Assembly: GCF_900130125.1 (NCBI RefSeq)
Contig: NZ_FQXY01000010.1
Span: forward strand, 1,116,001-1,180,000
From: Bacteroides congonensis
GTDB lineage: Bacteria > Bacteroidota > Bacteroidia > Bacteroidales > Bacteroidaceae
Length of the DNA stretch: 64,000 nucleotides
Direction: 5' to 3'
Shown here one piece after another: positions 1-9,137 of this stretch. Numbering within the stretch: the first letter of the stretch is position 1; every line of letters begins with the position of its first letter. The position numbers were made by a program, and so were the translations under genes. Under the pieces are notes generated by a model that worked only from the letters and a program-made list of their open reading frames with translations, did not search any database and was not told the origin of the DNA.

Positions 1-23
1 TTTAATCATTTACAATATCCTAT

Positions 24-728
24 TTAGCAAGCACCACCGCAAATCAGTGTTTTCACGAAGAATACCACTACTACGAGGGCGAAACCGAGTACAACAACGG
101 TAGAGTAGATGTTGGAGATGCATTTCCAACGGTTGATCCATACCTTGTTGTTCCATCCCAGTGATTGCATGGAGCTCCAGAAACCGTGAGTCAGGTGGAA
201 CCACAGCGCAAACAGCCAAACGAGGTAAAGAACTACGTAAACCGGGCAGGAGAAAGTCTGCTGGATGTGATAAGCGCCGTTAGCGGCATAAGCCAGCGTC
301 AGCGTGTCAGCGTGCATGCCCATGTTGTGCATCAGTTCCGGCAACTGCATTTTTGCCCAGAAGTTGAAGAGGTGCAAGCCAAGACCTACGATTACGATAA
401 TACCTAACACTAACATGTTTTGAGAAGCCCACTCTACAGTTTTAGGCTTGTCGGTCACTGCATAGCGTTCGCTACCACGCGCTCTGCGATTCTGCATTGT
501 CAGCCAGAACGCATAGATGATGTGAATGATGAAAAGAGCAGCCAATCCTGCGGTAGCCACTAACGCATACCAGTTTGCTCCCAGGAATTCACAAATCATG
601 TTGTAACCATCAGCCGAGATGATTGCAACCAGGTTCATCGCCATGTGAAATGTTAGAAACAGGACAAGGGCGATACCGGTAACGCTCATCACCACTTTCC
701 TTCCTACAGATGAATTACTTAACCACAT
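24..728 (-). CDS. frdC: Succinate dehydrogenase/fumarate reductase cytochrome b subunit
   Basis: This is the membrane anchor of the quinone-linked fumarate reductase/succinate dehydrogenase. It carries heme and passes electrons between the menaquinone pool and the FrdAB catalytic subunits at the inner membrane. The 234-residue protein shows about five hydrophobic segments (roughly residues 11-35, 48-74, 100-125, 150-180 and 205-230) with histidines inside them that could be heme ligands, as in the Bacteroidetes b558-type family. The start at 728 gives MWLSNSSVGRKVVMSVTG, the usual beginning of this family. In Bacteroides the flavoprotein and iron-sulfur genes normally follow; they would lie left of position 1. 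A Bacteroides-type promoter sits about 70 bp upstream. The family call is firm; the exact heme ligands were not checked. Confidence 0.9.
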   Translation of the reverse strand: MWLSNSSVGRKVVMSVTGIALVLFLTFHMAMNLVAIISADGYNMICEFLGANWYALVATAGLAALFIIHIIYAFWLTMQNRRARGSERYAVTDKPKTVEWASQNMLVLGIIVIVGLGLHLFNFWAKMQLPELMHNMGMHADTLTLAYAANGAYHIQQTFSCPVYVVLYLVWLFALWFHLTHGFWSSMQSLGWNNKVWINRWKCISNIYSTVVVLGFALVVVVFFVKTLICGGAC

Positions 729-797
729 AAATGATTGAATTTAAATTATTTAATTGTTAGAACTAAAATTTCGACGTTTTACACCTCTTACAGACTG

Positions 798-828
798 CAA
801 AAATAGGGGAAATAGATTGATTGAGCAA
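798..828 (-). promoter_or_regulatory. Promoter for frdC
   Basis: Read on the minus strand, a -7 box TATTTTTG (plus 798-805) matches TAnnTTTG. A cTTG at plus 825-828 lies 19 bp further upstream and can serve as the -33 box. The predicted start leaves a leader of about 60 nt before the frdC start codon. The assignment rests on pattern and position only. Confidence 0.5.
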
Positions 829-848
829 GGAATTAAAGAAATAATTCC

Positions 849-1721
849 TTAATCGGCAATCTTTCCGATTTTTTCACCGCAGGCTGCCTTCTTACGCAGC
901 GCGCGGGGAGTGTCGCCGAAAGAGTCTTTGCAGAAGTGTGCAAAGTGGGACAGGGAATCGAATCCGTATCGGTTGCAGATTTCTGTGATGCGCATTTTAG
1001 TGTGTTGCAGGTCTTCGAGGATGCCCTCGCGTTTCTTTTCCAGTATCCATTCGTACACGGGCATGCCATAGAGGTTTTTGAAAAGCCTGCGGAAAGTGGT
1101 GGTCGTATAGCCCCCCAGATGTGCAAACTCTTCCACGTTTTTCACGTTACTGTAGTTTTGCATCACAAAGTAGTGGAAACTTTCCGTGTAAGTGCTTATC
1201 GGGTAGAAGAAAGCGCTTAACTGCGGTAGCGGGTAGAAGTTGGTAATCAGGAAAACCAGTTCTTTGCATTTCAGCTCGATATATTTGCTGCAAGGGGCTT
1301 CTTCACTGAGAAATTCGGGCATGCTGGTAATCAGATGATAGAGCCTTTCGCTCATAATCAATGGAGTATAGGTCAGAGGTGTTTCTGTCTGTTCCAATAT
1401 TTCTTTATAACGTTCCTCGCAAAGCAGAGGCAGCTCATTGAACCAGAACACAATGTATTCGACATCTGTAAGTGCCAGCATTTCTATCTTCGAGCCGATA
1501 GCTTGCAGGATAAACTGTTTCTCACGCAGTGTATTTCCCGGATATTCTTCGCTATTAATAAGCAGTTCGCCTTTTATCATAAAAAGCATACAGTTTTGCG
1601 TACACTTATCTTTCGGGATATGCTCTCCTTTTGGTAAGTTCCGATGTACAAGGATATTTTCAGTGGCTCTGGGGCATCCTTCACAGTTTGTATATTGTAT
1701 GCAAAAAGAATCTCCTGGCAT
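849..1721 (-). CDS. AraC family transcriptional regulator
   Basis: A 290-residue regulator. The C-terminal ~100 residues hold two helix-turn-helix motifs of the AraC type. The first is around 'EEFAHLGGYTTTTFRRLFKN' and the second around 'EICNRYGFDSLSHFAHFCKD', followed by the typical 'FGDTPRALRK' ending. The N-terminal ~170 residues look like a cupin-type sensor arm and contain several cysteines (C7, C13, C16 and others) in a CxxC-like arrangement, which could bind metal or sense redox; that is inference. It is transcribed away from the sulfatase at 1879, so it might control that locus, but nothing in the sequence proves the link. Effector unknown. Confidence 0.85.
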   Translation of the reverse strand: MPGDSFCIQYTNCEGCPRATENILVHRNLPKGEHIPKDKCTQNCMLFMIKGELLINSEEYPGNTLREKQFILQAIGSKIEMLALTDVEYIVFWFNELPLLCEERYKEILEQTETPLTYTPLIMSERLYHLITSMPEFLSEEAPCSKYIELKCKELVFLITNFYPLPQLSAFFYPISTYTESFHYFVMQNYSNVKNVEEFAHLGGYTTTTFRRLFKNLYGMPVYEWILEKKREGILEDLQHTKMRITEICNRYGFDSLSHFAHFCKDSFGDTPRALRKKAACGEKIGKIAD

Positions 1722-1755
1722 GAGTTTTATTTCATGAATTGTTATCTTCGGGGAA

Positions 1756-1763
1756 CAAAGATA
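1756..1763 (-). promoter_or_regulatory. -7 box upstream of the AraC regulator
   Basis: The plus-strand sequence CAAAGATA reads TATCTTTG on the minus strand, an exact match to the Bacteroides -7 consensus, 35 bp before the regulator start codon. I see no convincing -33 TTTG at the expected distance. Confidence 0.35.
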
Positions 1764-1878
1764 AGCTTTTTTGCGGAAAATGAAACTATTTCTTACATTT
1801 ATGTTTTAGTGAAAAGCTTTATATGATTGTCTTTATTATAGTGAAATGTATATTTATAACTAAATGCGCGATTATATT

Positions 1879-3351
1879 ATGAAAAACGAAAACGTTTTAT
1901 TGGCTATGGCCGGCATGGCTATGTTGTCTGCCGAGGCTATCGCCCAAAAGCCTGCAAACATTATTCTTATTAATTTGGACGATGCTGGGAACGGTGATTT
2001 CTCCTGCCGGGGGGCAATCGGTTATCAGACTCCGCATATCGACTGGATGGCTGCCAACGGGATGTCAATGAACAACTTTTATGCGGTTCAGCCTATCAGT
2101 GGCGCGTCGAGGGCAGGGTTGATGACGGGATGCTATCCGAACCGTATCGGGTTTGCCTATGCCTTGAATCCGGGTTCGCCTTATGGCATCAATGAGCAGG
2201 AAGAGACGGTGGCGGAGTTGCTGCGTGATAAGGGGTATGCTACGGCTATCTTCGGAAAATGGCATTTGGGAGATGAGCGGAAATTCCTGCCGCTTCAGCA
2301 TGGTTTCGATGAATACTACGGATTGCCTTATTCGAATGATATGTGGCCTAACCATCCTCAATATAAGTTTCCCGACCTTCCTTTAATTAAAGGGAATGAT
2401 ATTATCGGCTATAATACCGACCAGTCGCGGTTGACGACCGATTACACGAATTATGCGGTCGATTTCATTCACCGGAATGCAAATGACAAACCGTTCTTCT
2501 TGTATCTGGCGCATTCGATGCCTCATGTACCGTTGGCGGTTTCCGATAAGTTTAAGGGAAAGAGCAAGCAAGGCTTGTACGGAGACGTGATGATGGAGTT
2601 GGATTGGAGCGTGGGAGAAATCCTGCGGACTATCCGTGAGGAAGGGATTGAGGACAATACGCTGGTGATTCTCACTTCGGATAACGGCCCGTGGGCTAAT
2701 TACGGCAACCATGCCGGTTCGTCCGGCGGATTGAGGGAAGCAAAGGCGAATACATTCAATGGCGGTACACGCGTACCTTGTTTCTTCTATTGGAAAGGGA
2801 AAATCCAACCGTCCGGTGTATGCAATAGTCTGTATTCCAATATTGATATTCTGCCGACCTTGGTAGAGATTGCAGGGGCGAAAATGCCTGAAAAGAAGAT
2901 AGACGGGGTGAGTATGCTGCCCACGTTGACGGTCGACCCTACGATTGCGGTGCGCAAATATCTTTGTTTCTATTATCATAAGAATTCGTTGGAAGCGATT
3001 ACCGACGGGAGCTATAAACTGGTGTTTCCTCATAAATATGTGTCTTATGACAGCCAGGTGCCCGGCAATGACGGACTTCCCGGAGAATTGGGGCAGGGTG
3101 AAGTTAAGGAGTGCGAACTGTATGACCTGCGACGGGATATGGGTGAGCGTGTGAATGTAATTACCCAGCATTCGGAAGTAGTACAGGATTTGATGAGGGA
3201 AGCTGACGCATGGCGTGAAGAACTGGGAGACGACCTGACCGGACATCAGGGAAAAGCGAGAAGGGAAGCCGGTAAATCGGATAAGACTATCCAATCAGAG
3301 AAGACTGCCACGTCGAATAAAACCGCCAAGTCGGGCAAGGCTGCCAAATAA
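1879..3351 (+). CDS. Sulfatase, serine-type (arylsulfatase A-like)
   Basis: A secreted sulfatase of about 490 residues that hydrolyses a sulfate ester, probably on a sugar. The signature S74-G-A-S-R78 followed by AGLMTG is the sulfatase formylglycine motif with serine instead of cysteine, so maturation needs an anaerobic sulfatase-maturating enzyme (none in this window). Metal-binding 'NLDD' is near residue 34, 'GKWHLG' about residue 120, and 'LTSDNGPW' about residue 265. I chose the ATG at 1879 because it begins a clean signal peptide ending near AIAQ; an in-frame ATG at 1864 adds only five residues. The protein ends in an unusual Lys/Ser/Thr repeat tail. GH20 follows after 13 bp, so the two are likely one transcript. 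Substrate inferred from context: sulfated GlcNAc or Gal. Confidence 0.88.
   Translation: MKNENVLLAMAGMAMLSAEAIAQKPANIILINLDDAGNGDFSCRGAIGYQTPHIDWMAANGMSMNNFYAVQPISGASRAGLMTGCYPNRIGFAYALNPGSPYGINEQEETVAELLRDKGYATAIFGKWHLGDERKFLPLQHGFDEYYGLPYSNDMWPNHPQYKFPDLPLIKGNDIIGYNTDQSRLTTDYTNYAVDFIHRNANDKPFFLYLAHSMPHVPLAVSDKFKGKSKQGLYGDVMMELDWSVGEILRTIREEGIEDNTLVILTSDNGPWANYGNHAGSSGGLREAKANTFNGGTRVPCFFYWKGKIQPSGVCNSLYSNIDILPTLVEIAGAKMPEKKIDGVSMLPTLTVDPTIAVRKYLCFYYHKNSLEAITDGSYKLVFPHKYVSYDSQVPGNDGLPGELGQGEVKECELYDLRRDMGERVNVITQHSEVVQDLMREADAWREELGDDLTGHQGKARREAGKSDKTIQSEKTATSNKTAKSGKAAK
3277..3348 (+). repeat. Four 18-bp coding repeats at the end of the sulfatase
   Basis: The last 24 codons encode four hexapeptides, SDKTIQ, SEKTAT, SNKTAK and SGKAAK, which share S-x-K-(T/A). 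The units are degenerate at DNA level. They form a basic, probably unstructured tail after the sulfatase fold. Confidence 0.7.
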
Positions 3352-3364
3352 ATCCGGAAAGTAT

Positions 3365-5716
3365 ATGATTAAAGTCAATATCTGTCGGGATACATTATCT
3401 TCACCTATATTAATTATCCTGTTAGTTTGGGGAGTTTTCTCGCTTTTCGCTGTGGATTCAATGGCATCGGTTTCCTATCGGAACTTAATTCCCGAACCTG
3501 TGTCGGTAGTGGAAAAAGAAGGGGCTCCATTCATCGTGAATGGACAGACAAGGGTGCTTTATTCGGGGAATCATCCCGAATGGAAATCTGTTGCGGACTT
3601 GCTGGCTGCCTGTCTTTCGGAAAGTACCGGATATTCGGTGGCTGTTGGAAAGACAAAGAAGTTGCTGCGTTCTAATGAAATTATCTTCAAAAAGAATCCC
3701 TTGCTACGAAAAGAGGGATTCAAATTAGAAGTCACGGAAGATAATATGGTAATTGAAGCGGCAGACCTGGCGGGAGCTTTTTATGCGGTTCAGATGTTGC
3801 GGCAGTTGTCGCTTCCGACAGCAGCGGGAGAAGCAGCCGTGCAAAGAAAGGAACTGAGTTTTCCCCCTGTGGCGTTGGAAGATTATCCTTCTCTGTCATA
3901 CAGGGGAGCCATGCTTGATGTGAGCCGTCATTTTTTCTCGGTTGCGCAGGTGAAACGCTATATTGACTTGTTGGCTTTTCACCGTCTGAATCATTTTCAC
4001 TGGCATCTGACAGACGACCAAGGATGGCGGATAGAGATAAAAAAATATCCGAAGCTGACCGAAGTCGGTGCATGGAGAGGGACGGACAGATATGGTGGCT
4101 ACTATACACAGGAAGATATAAAGGACGTAGTGGCTTATGCTACCGAAAGATTTATAACGATTATTCCGGAAATAGATATGCCCGGACATACACAAGCGGC
4201 ATTAGCGGCATATCCGCAACTGGGCTGTACGGGGAAGGCTTATGAAGTGGCTACGGAAGCGGGTGGCGTTCATAAGGATGTGATGTGCGTAGGGAATGAC
4301 TTTACCCTTCCCTTTGTAAAGGACGTTTTGAAAGAAGTTGCCGGCTTATTTCCGGGGCAGTTTATCCATATCGGAGGTGACGAAGTGCCTAAAGACCGTT
4401 GGAAGGAGTGCAACGCTTGCCAGAAGGCAATCGCGAAGCACGGATTGAAAGACATCGGCCGGCATACGGCAGAGGAGTTTCTGCAAAATGCTTTCAATGA
4501 AGAAATAGCAGGTTATCTGCGTGGATTGGGAAAGCGGATGATTGGTTGGGATGAAGTACTTACCGATAGTTTGAGCCGGGATGTTACCATTATGTCCTGG
4601 CGTGGGCTGGGACGTGCCACCGCCGCCCTTCGCAAAGGGCACTCTGTGATTGTTTCCGCAGATTCCCATCTGTACCTGAATCATTATCAAACGATAAGCT
4701 CGGAACAGGAACCCCGTGCGACCGGCGGACTGGTAGAAATGAAGAAAGTCTTTGAGACGCCTTTCTTCTCTCCGCAACTGACGGCGGCTGAAAAAGAAAG
4801 GGTACTGGGCGCGGAAGCTTGCCTGTGGACTTCGTTTATCAACAGTGATTCGTTACTTGATTATATGCTCCTTCCCCGTCTGGCTGCTTTTGCCGAAGCT
4901 GCGTGGTGCGAAGGGAGACGCGGTGCTTATATCGGTTTCCTGCATCGCTTGCCTATGCTTTTAGATTGTTATACCCGGCTAGGCTACGATTATGCAAAGC
5001 ATTTCTTTACAGTTTCCGCCACTTATAAATCTATTCCTGCTGATAAAAGCCTTGAAATCTCAATGGAAAGTCTGCCTGATACGGAAATCTATTATACGCT
5101 GGACGGCAGCATACCTACGAAATCCGGCTCTTTGTATAAGAATCCTATCCGGGTAGATAAAAGTTGTACGTTGAAAGCTATCTCTTATTTGTCCAACGGG
5201 CTTTCCAGTGATGAACTGACAAAAGAGGTGGTCGTGAATAAAGCGACATTCCGCCCTGTCCGGTTATTGAATGCTCCTTCCGAGCGTTATCAGGGAGAGA
5301 ACGGAAAAGTTTTGGTAGACGGGATTCGGAGCATAAACTTCCATAATACAGGTTTGTGGGTAGGGTGTCATTCCTCTGATTTGAGTGCAGTGATTGACCT
5401 AGAGTCTTTACAGTCTATTTCTTCGGTGGAAGTTTCCGCTTTGACCGATTTGAGTGCATGGATTATGGGGCCGCAGTCTATTTCCGTATTCGTCTCTTCG
5501 GATGGAGAAAAATATGAGATGGTAGCCCGTCAGACATATGAGGCACCGACGGATGCCATGGGGGAGAAACGAAGCGAACTGAACCGTCTCTCTTTTGACA
5601 CGGTATCCGCTCGTTATGTAAAAGTGGTGGCAGTGCCTTTTAAAGGGCTTCCCAAAGGACACTCCGGTGAGGGCGAACGGCCTTTCCTGTTTGTGGATGA
5701 GATAAGGGTAGATTAG
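3365..5716 (+). CDS. Beta-N-acetylhexosaminidase, GH20, with C-terminal F5/8-type domain
   Basis: A secreted exo-enzyme releasing terminal beta-GlcNAc or GalNAc by substrate-assisted catalysis. Domains in order: signal peptide (about 1-33), GH20 N-terminal domain (about 36-170), GH20 barrel (about 175-520), a chitobiase-type C-terminal module around 'YYTLDGSIPTKSG' (about 560-625), and an F5/8 type C (discoidin-like) domain (about 640-783). The catalytic pair is D339-E340 in 'IHIGGDEVPKDRW'. 'RGAMLDVSRHFF' and 'HWHLTDDQGWR' are also classic GH20 blocks. The 783-residue length is normal for Bacteroides multi-domain GH20s. The gene follows a sulfatase by 13 bp, which suits desulfation then GlcNAc removal. 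Confidence 0.93.
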   Translation: MIKVNICRDTLSSPILIILLVWGVFSLFAVDSMASVSYRNLIPEPVSVVEKEGAPFIVNGQTRVLYSGNHPEWKSVADLLAACLSESTGYSVAVGKTKKLLRSNEIIFKKNPLLRKEGFKLEVTEDNMVIEAADLAGAFYAVQMLRQLSLPTAAGEAAVQRKELSFPPVALEDYPSLSYRGAMLDVSRHFFSVAQVKRYIDLLAFHRLNHFHWHLTDDQGWRIEIKKYPKLTEVGAWRGTDRYGGYYTQEDIKDVVAYATERFITIIPEIDMPGHTQAALAAYPQLGCTGKAYEVATEAGGVHKDVMCVGNDFTLPFVKDVLKEVAGLFPGQFIHIGGDEVPKDRWKECNACQKAIAKHGLKDIGRHTAEEFLQNAFNEEIAGYLRGLGKRMIGWDEVLTDSLSRDVTIMSWRGLGRATAALRKGHSVIVSADSHLYLNHYQTISSEQEPRATGGLVEMKKVFETPFFSPQLTAAEKERVLGAEACLWTSFINSDSLLDYMLLPRLAAFAEAAWCEGRRGAYIGFLHRLPMLLDCYTRLGYDYAKHFFTVSATYKSIPADKSLEISMESLPDTEIYYTLDGSIPTKSGSLYKNPIRVDKSCTLKAISYLSNGLSSDELTKEVVVNKATFRPVRLLNAPSERYQGENGKVLVDGIRSINFHNTGLWVGCHSSDLSAVIDLESLQSISSVEVSALTDLSAWIMGPQSISVFVSSDGEKYEMVARQTYEAPTDAMGEKRSELNRLSFDTVSARYVKVVAVPFKGLPKGHSGEGERPFLFVDEIRVD

Positions 5717-5744
5717 TTCATAATAGTACGATTATGAATCAAAT

Positions 5745-5950
5745 CCGTACGGTTTTGAGCTAAATGGGAATTTAATTTAGACATAAGAACAAAAGAACAT
5801 AAAGGCTGCGCTTGGAAAATTATTTCTGCCGGTCATTAAACTACTACTGTTTCATCTTTTGTTTTTATGTTCTTATGTCTAAAAAGAAATTTATTAGTCT
5901 GTCTGCTAAAAAATTATCATTTAGTTCATTCCTGTACCGTTATGAGCTAA
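5745..5950. repeat. Nested inverted and direct repeats between convergent genes
   Basis: Between the convergent GH20 and sulfatase genes, a 15-bp perfect inverted repeat (TTTAGACATAAGAAC at 5776-5790; complement at 5869-5883) encloses 78 bp. Outside it lie 19-bp direct repeats (5745-5763 and 5932-5950) that agree at 16 of 19 positions and share TGAGCTAA. The inverted repeat may help end transcription from both sides. The flanking direct repeats are also what a small inserted element would leave. Confidence 0.5.
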
Positions 5951-7603
5951 TTATTGATAGTACTTCTCAAGCGCTTCCTGCATTTCCGGATATTTCTCGT
6001 CAGTATCACCCACTTCCTTGCGAAGATTTAATAAATCCTTCTTCATCTGCTTGATGATAGAAGCGTATTTCGGGTCATTATACAGGTTATGATTCTCGTG
6101 CGGGTCATTCTGTAAATCATAGAAATCCCATGCCGGAGTGAAATCGAAGTTTTCCGTATCGGTCATATCCAAATTCCTGGCGTAGTAGAATATAAGTTTG
6201 TACCGGTCGGAACGGATGGCGAAATGTGCCGGGCGGACAGCATGGTTCGTCCAGTAGCGGTAATAGATTTCTTTCCGCCAGTCGGTCGGAGTTTTTCCTT
6301 CGAGGTTGCCGGTGAAGCTGTGTCCTTGTACATTCTCCATCTTTACTCCGGCAAACTCGGCCAGTGTCGGCGCAAAGTCGACGTTGAGTACCAAGTCCTT
6401 CAGGCGTTTCCCTGCGGGAATCTTTTTAGGATAGCGGATGACGAAAGGCATGCGGGCTGACTCTTCATAAAACATTCGTTTGTCGAAAAATCCGTGTTCG
6501 CCGAGAAAATAGCCTTGGTCGGAGACATAGACAACGATGGTGTTATCGGCAATACCCATTTCATCGAGAGTTTTCAGAAGTTTGCCGATATTGTCGTCTA
6601 CGGTAGCTCCGCAACGCATATAGTCGCGGATGAATTTCTGATAAGCTGCGCGTCGGGCGGCAGTCCGTTGCATCCCTTCGGTGCTGAACGGCAGTCCGGG
6701 GTAACGGCACCACCATTTGTCCGGGTCTTTCGAGGCGGTTCTCCAGCGACGCTCCAGTTCTTCGATGGTTTGTCCGACGAAAGAGCGTCCGTTGGTTTCC
6801 GGCCCCCAGTCCAAGAGGTTCTCCGGTTCGGGGAAGGTGACACCGTCATAAAGGTGCTCCATACGCGTCGGGTAGTCGTATGGTTCGTGGGTGGCTTTGA
6901 AGTGGCAGCACATCAGGAAAGGTTCGTTGCTGTCCTGCTGCTTTATCCAGTTGATGGCTTTTTCGGTGACAAGGTCGGTGGAAAAGCCGAGTACACGCTC
7001 ACCAAACCGGCGGTTGCCCGGCCACGGGTCGGTGCTTTCGATGAAAGTAGGGTCGCGGTATTCTCCCTGGTCGTAGAAGATAGAGTAATAATCGAACCCT
7101 TGTGGTTGCGACTGGATATGCCATTTGCCGACAAGTCCTGTGTTGTAGCCGTTGGCTTGCAGGGCGGTTGCCAGTGTGGGGATGGAAGTGTCCAGCGAGT
7201 CGGCTAGCGTGTAAAGCCCGTTCCGGTGGCTGTATAGCCCGGTGAGGATACTGGCGCGGCTGGGGGCGGAGATGGAGTTGGTGCAGAAACAGTTGTCAAG
7301 CACTACGCCCTCGTTTGCCAATCGGCGGATATTCTCGTTGTGAGCGTAATCGGCCAGGATTCCGCCGTAGATACCCCATGCTTGGGAGGTATGGTCGTCA
7401 CTCAGGATAAAAAGGATATTGGGGCGCTGGCCTTTATCACTCCCGTTCTTTTGTTGGTTCTCCTGTCGGCTTTTTTGTTGATTCCCTTGTTGGCTTCCTT
7501 GCAGGCTCTCTTGTCCGGCAGATTGCTGTCCGTTTGGTTGGACGCCCTGGATGTGTGTCATTGTTCCGGCTGCCAACAAGCCGGTAAGTATCAGTTTATT
7601 CAT
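5951..7603 (-). CDS. Sulfatase, serine-type, with Gln-rich N-terminal linker
   Basis: A secreted sulfatase of about 550 residues. The active-site motif is S112-A-P-S-R116 followed by ASILTG, so it is a Ser-type enzyme. 'LFILSDDH' near residue 65 supplies metal-binding aspartates, and 'VGKWHI' and 'YVSDQGYFLGEHG' are further family blocks. The start at 7603 (MNKLILTGLLAAGTM) gives a signal peptide. An upstream in-frame ATG at 7687 would lie deep inside the neighbouring gene and add no signal sequence. Residues 21-58 form a Gln/Asn/Ser-rich stretch before the catalytic domain. The start overlaps the end of the upstream sulfatase by 8 bp, so the two are translationally coupled. Substrate unknown. 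Confidence 0.88.
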   Translation of the reverse strand: MNKLILTGLLAAGTMTHIQGVQPNGQQSAGQESLQGSQQGNQQKSRQENQQKNGSDKGQRPNILFILSDDHTSQAWGIYGGILADYAHNENIRRLANEGVVLDNCFCTNSISAPSRASILTGLYSHRNGLYTLADSLDTSIPTLATALQANGYNTGLVGKWHIQSQPQGFDYYSIFYDQGEYRDPTFIESTDPWPGNRRFGERVLGFSTDLVTEKAINWIKQQDSNEPFLMCCHFKATHEPYDYPTRMEHLYDGVTFPEPENLLDWGPETNGRSFVGQTIEELERRWRTASKDPDKWWCRYPGLPFSTEGMQRTAARRAAYQKFIRDYMRCGATVDDNIGKLLKTLDEMGIADNTIVVYVSDQGYFLGEHGFFDKRMFYEESARMPFVIRYPKKIPAGKRLKDLVLNVDFAPTLAEFAGVKMENVQGHSFTGNLEGKTPTDWRKEIYYRYWTNHAVRPAHFAIRSDRYKLIFYYARNLDMTDTENFDFTPAWDFYDLQNDPHENHNLYNDPKYASIIKQMKKDLLNLRKEVGDTDEKYPEMQEALEKYYQ

Positions 7604-9095
7604 AAATATATAAGTGTTGCATTTCCTCAAATGTAAGTTTGTGCCCGTCCTGCCACCAGTCCGGGTTGTCCAAATCGCAGAAATCATTTTCCTCTTCCAT
7701 ACGGAAAGCCAGTTGCTCTTTCAGTTTTCCGGCTTCTTCCTTATTCTCGGAGAATAAGTCGTGCATTTCCAACGGGTCTTTCCGAAGGTTGAATAATTGT
7801 TCCGTCGTTTTTCCGTTTACGTGGTAGATAATGTACTTATACTCTTCGTTGACGAATGCCCGTTGTAGGTTGGAGTAAGCCAGGAACAAGTCTTTGCGGT
7901 GAGTTGCCGTAGAATCTTCCAGTACGGGATAGAATGACTGGGCATTCATGCTTTCCGGCAAGGGGATGCCCGCCAGTTCGCAGAGGGTCGGGGAAATGTC
8001 GTGCAGGTAGCATAGCGACCTGTTTTGTTCTCCTTTCCGGTTTTTGTAAGCCGGAGCTATGATGACAAGCGGCACTTTTACACTGTGGTCGTAGAGGTTC
8101 TGTTTGCCTAGCAGCCCGTGCCGGCCGACTGCCAGTCCGTTGTCCGAAGCAAAGACGACAATGGTGTTGTCTGCCTGCCCTGTTGCTTGCAGTGCCTGCA
8201 TGACGCGCCTTATCTGTACGTCTACTTCGCTAATCATACCATAATAATCGGCCAGTTCTTTTTGTACCTGTTCCCCTGTCCGTGGGGCGGGTACCAGTAA
8301 TTCATCGCGTACTTCCATCTCCCCATTGTCGAACGGGTGTCGGGAAAGAACGTTTTGAGGAAGATTCAGCGTGTCGGGAGCATATTTCCGACCGTAATCT
8401 GGAAGCTGGTTGCGCGGGTCGTGCGGAGAAGTGAAAGCGACGTAAGCGAGGAAAGGACGTTTGGTGTCTTTCTGCTTTTGAAGGAAGCGGATAGCAGCGT
8501 CGGCATACATCTTTGAAGAAAACTCTTCTCCTGTGAATGCCGTTTCCGGTCCGTACACGCCCGTAGAATCGAAATGATGCAAATGCGGTGAGCAGTGTCC
8601 GTTCAGTTCGTATGGATGCATTCCGCCGAAGTAAATATTATCGCCTTCCTGAAAAGAACGATTGAACGATGCATAGTCCGAATGCCATTTTCCGGTGGCG
8701 AAAGTCCGGTAGCCATGCCGCTTGAACTGTTGCGGGAAGGTGGTGTGTGCCTGCGGGATTTTCATGCCGTCTGCCTGGATGCTGAACAGTCCGCGCCCAG
8801 TCATAAGCATGGCGCGGCTGGGCATTGACAAGGCTCCGCACAAAGCCCCGTTGGTATAAGTATTTGTAAAAGTGACACCTTCGGCGATAAGACTGTCGAT
8901 AGCCGGTGTGTGCACGTCGTTGTTTCCCAAAGCATGAATGGAAGAAGCCTGCAAGTCGTCTGTTAATATAAAGAGTATATTTGGCTGCGGCGCAGGCGTT
9001 TCCTTTGTTTTCGGCTGGCATCCGGCAACTATTGGTGGCAAAAGGACCAGTGATAGACGAGAGACAGATGCAAGGGAGAAGGGAAGTATTCTCAT
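7596..9095 (-). CDS. Sulfatase, serine-type, lipoprotein
   Basis: A 499-residue sulfatase. A lipobox ending at C26 (IVAGC) predicts a membrane-anchored lipoprotein. The active-site motif is S90-M-P-S-R94 with AMLMTG after it. 'LFILTDD' near residue 41 binds metal; 'TGKWHSDY' and 'FASDNGLAVGRHGLLGKQ' are conserved sulfatase blocks; 'HDPRNQLPDYGRKY' is typical of the choline-sulfatase/iduronate-sulfatase-like branch. It is the first gene of a two-sulfatase unit and lies 173 bp after the LamG gene on the same strand. The sulfated sugar it acts on cannot be read from the sequence. Confidence 0.88.
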   Translation of the reverse strand: MRILPFSLASVSRLSLVLLPPIVAGCQPKTKETPAPQPNILFILTDDLQASSIHALGNNDVHTPAIDSLIAEGVTFTNTYTNGALCGALSMPSRAMLMTGRGLFSIQADGMKIPQAHTTFPQQFKRHGYRTFATGKWHSDYASFNRSFQEGDNIYFGGMHPYELNGHCSPHLHHFDSTGVYGPETAFTGEEFSSKMYADAAIRFLQKQKDTKRPFLAYVAFTSPHDPRNQLPDYGRKYAPDTLNLPQNVLSRHPFDNGEMEVRDELLVPAPRTGEQVQKELADYYGMISEVDVQIRRVMQALQATGQADNTIVVFASDNGLAVGRHGLLGKQNLYDHSVKVPLVIIAPAYKNRKGEQNRSLCYLHDISPTLCELAGIPLPESMNAQSFYPVLEDSTATHRKDLFLAYSNLQRAFVNEEYKYIIYHVNGKTTEQLFNLRKDPLEMHDLFSENKEEAGKLKEQLAFRMEEENDFCDLDNPDWWQDGHKLTFEEMQHLYIYE

Positions 9096-9137
9096 AATTT
9101 AGATAAAGAGTAAAGATAAATGAAATTTTATAATAAA

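Noticed and set aside
2383..3294. Long minus-strand open frame opposite the first sulfatase
   Set aside because: It lies inside a well-supported sulfatase, has no family motifs and reads as the complement of conserved codons.
5745..5950. Insertion sequence
   Set aside because: No transposase gene is present here or anywhere in the window; only short repeats are seen.
6494..7207. Plus-strand open frame of 237 codons opposite a sulfatase
   Set aside because: It overlaps the conserved sulfatase core and has low-complexity content typical of an antisense shadow.
7596..7687. Long start (7687) for the sulfatase ending at 5951
   Set aside because: It would overlap the upstream sulfatase by 92 bp and lacks a signal peptide; the ATG at 7603 provides one.
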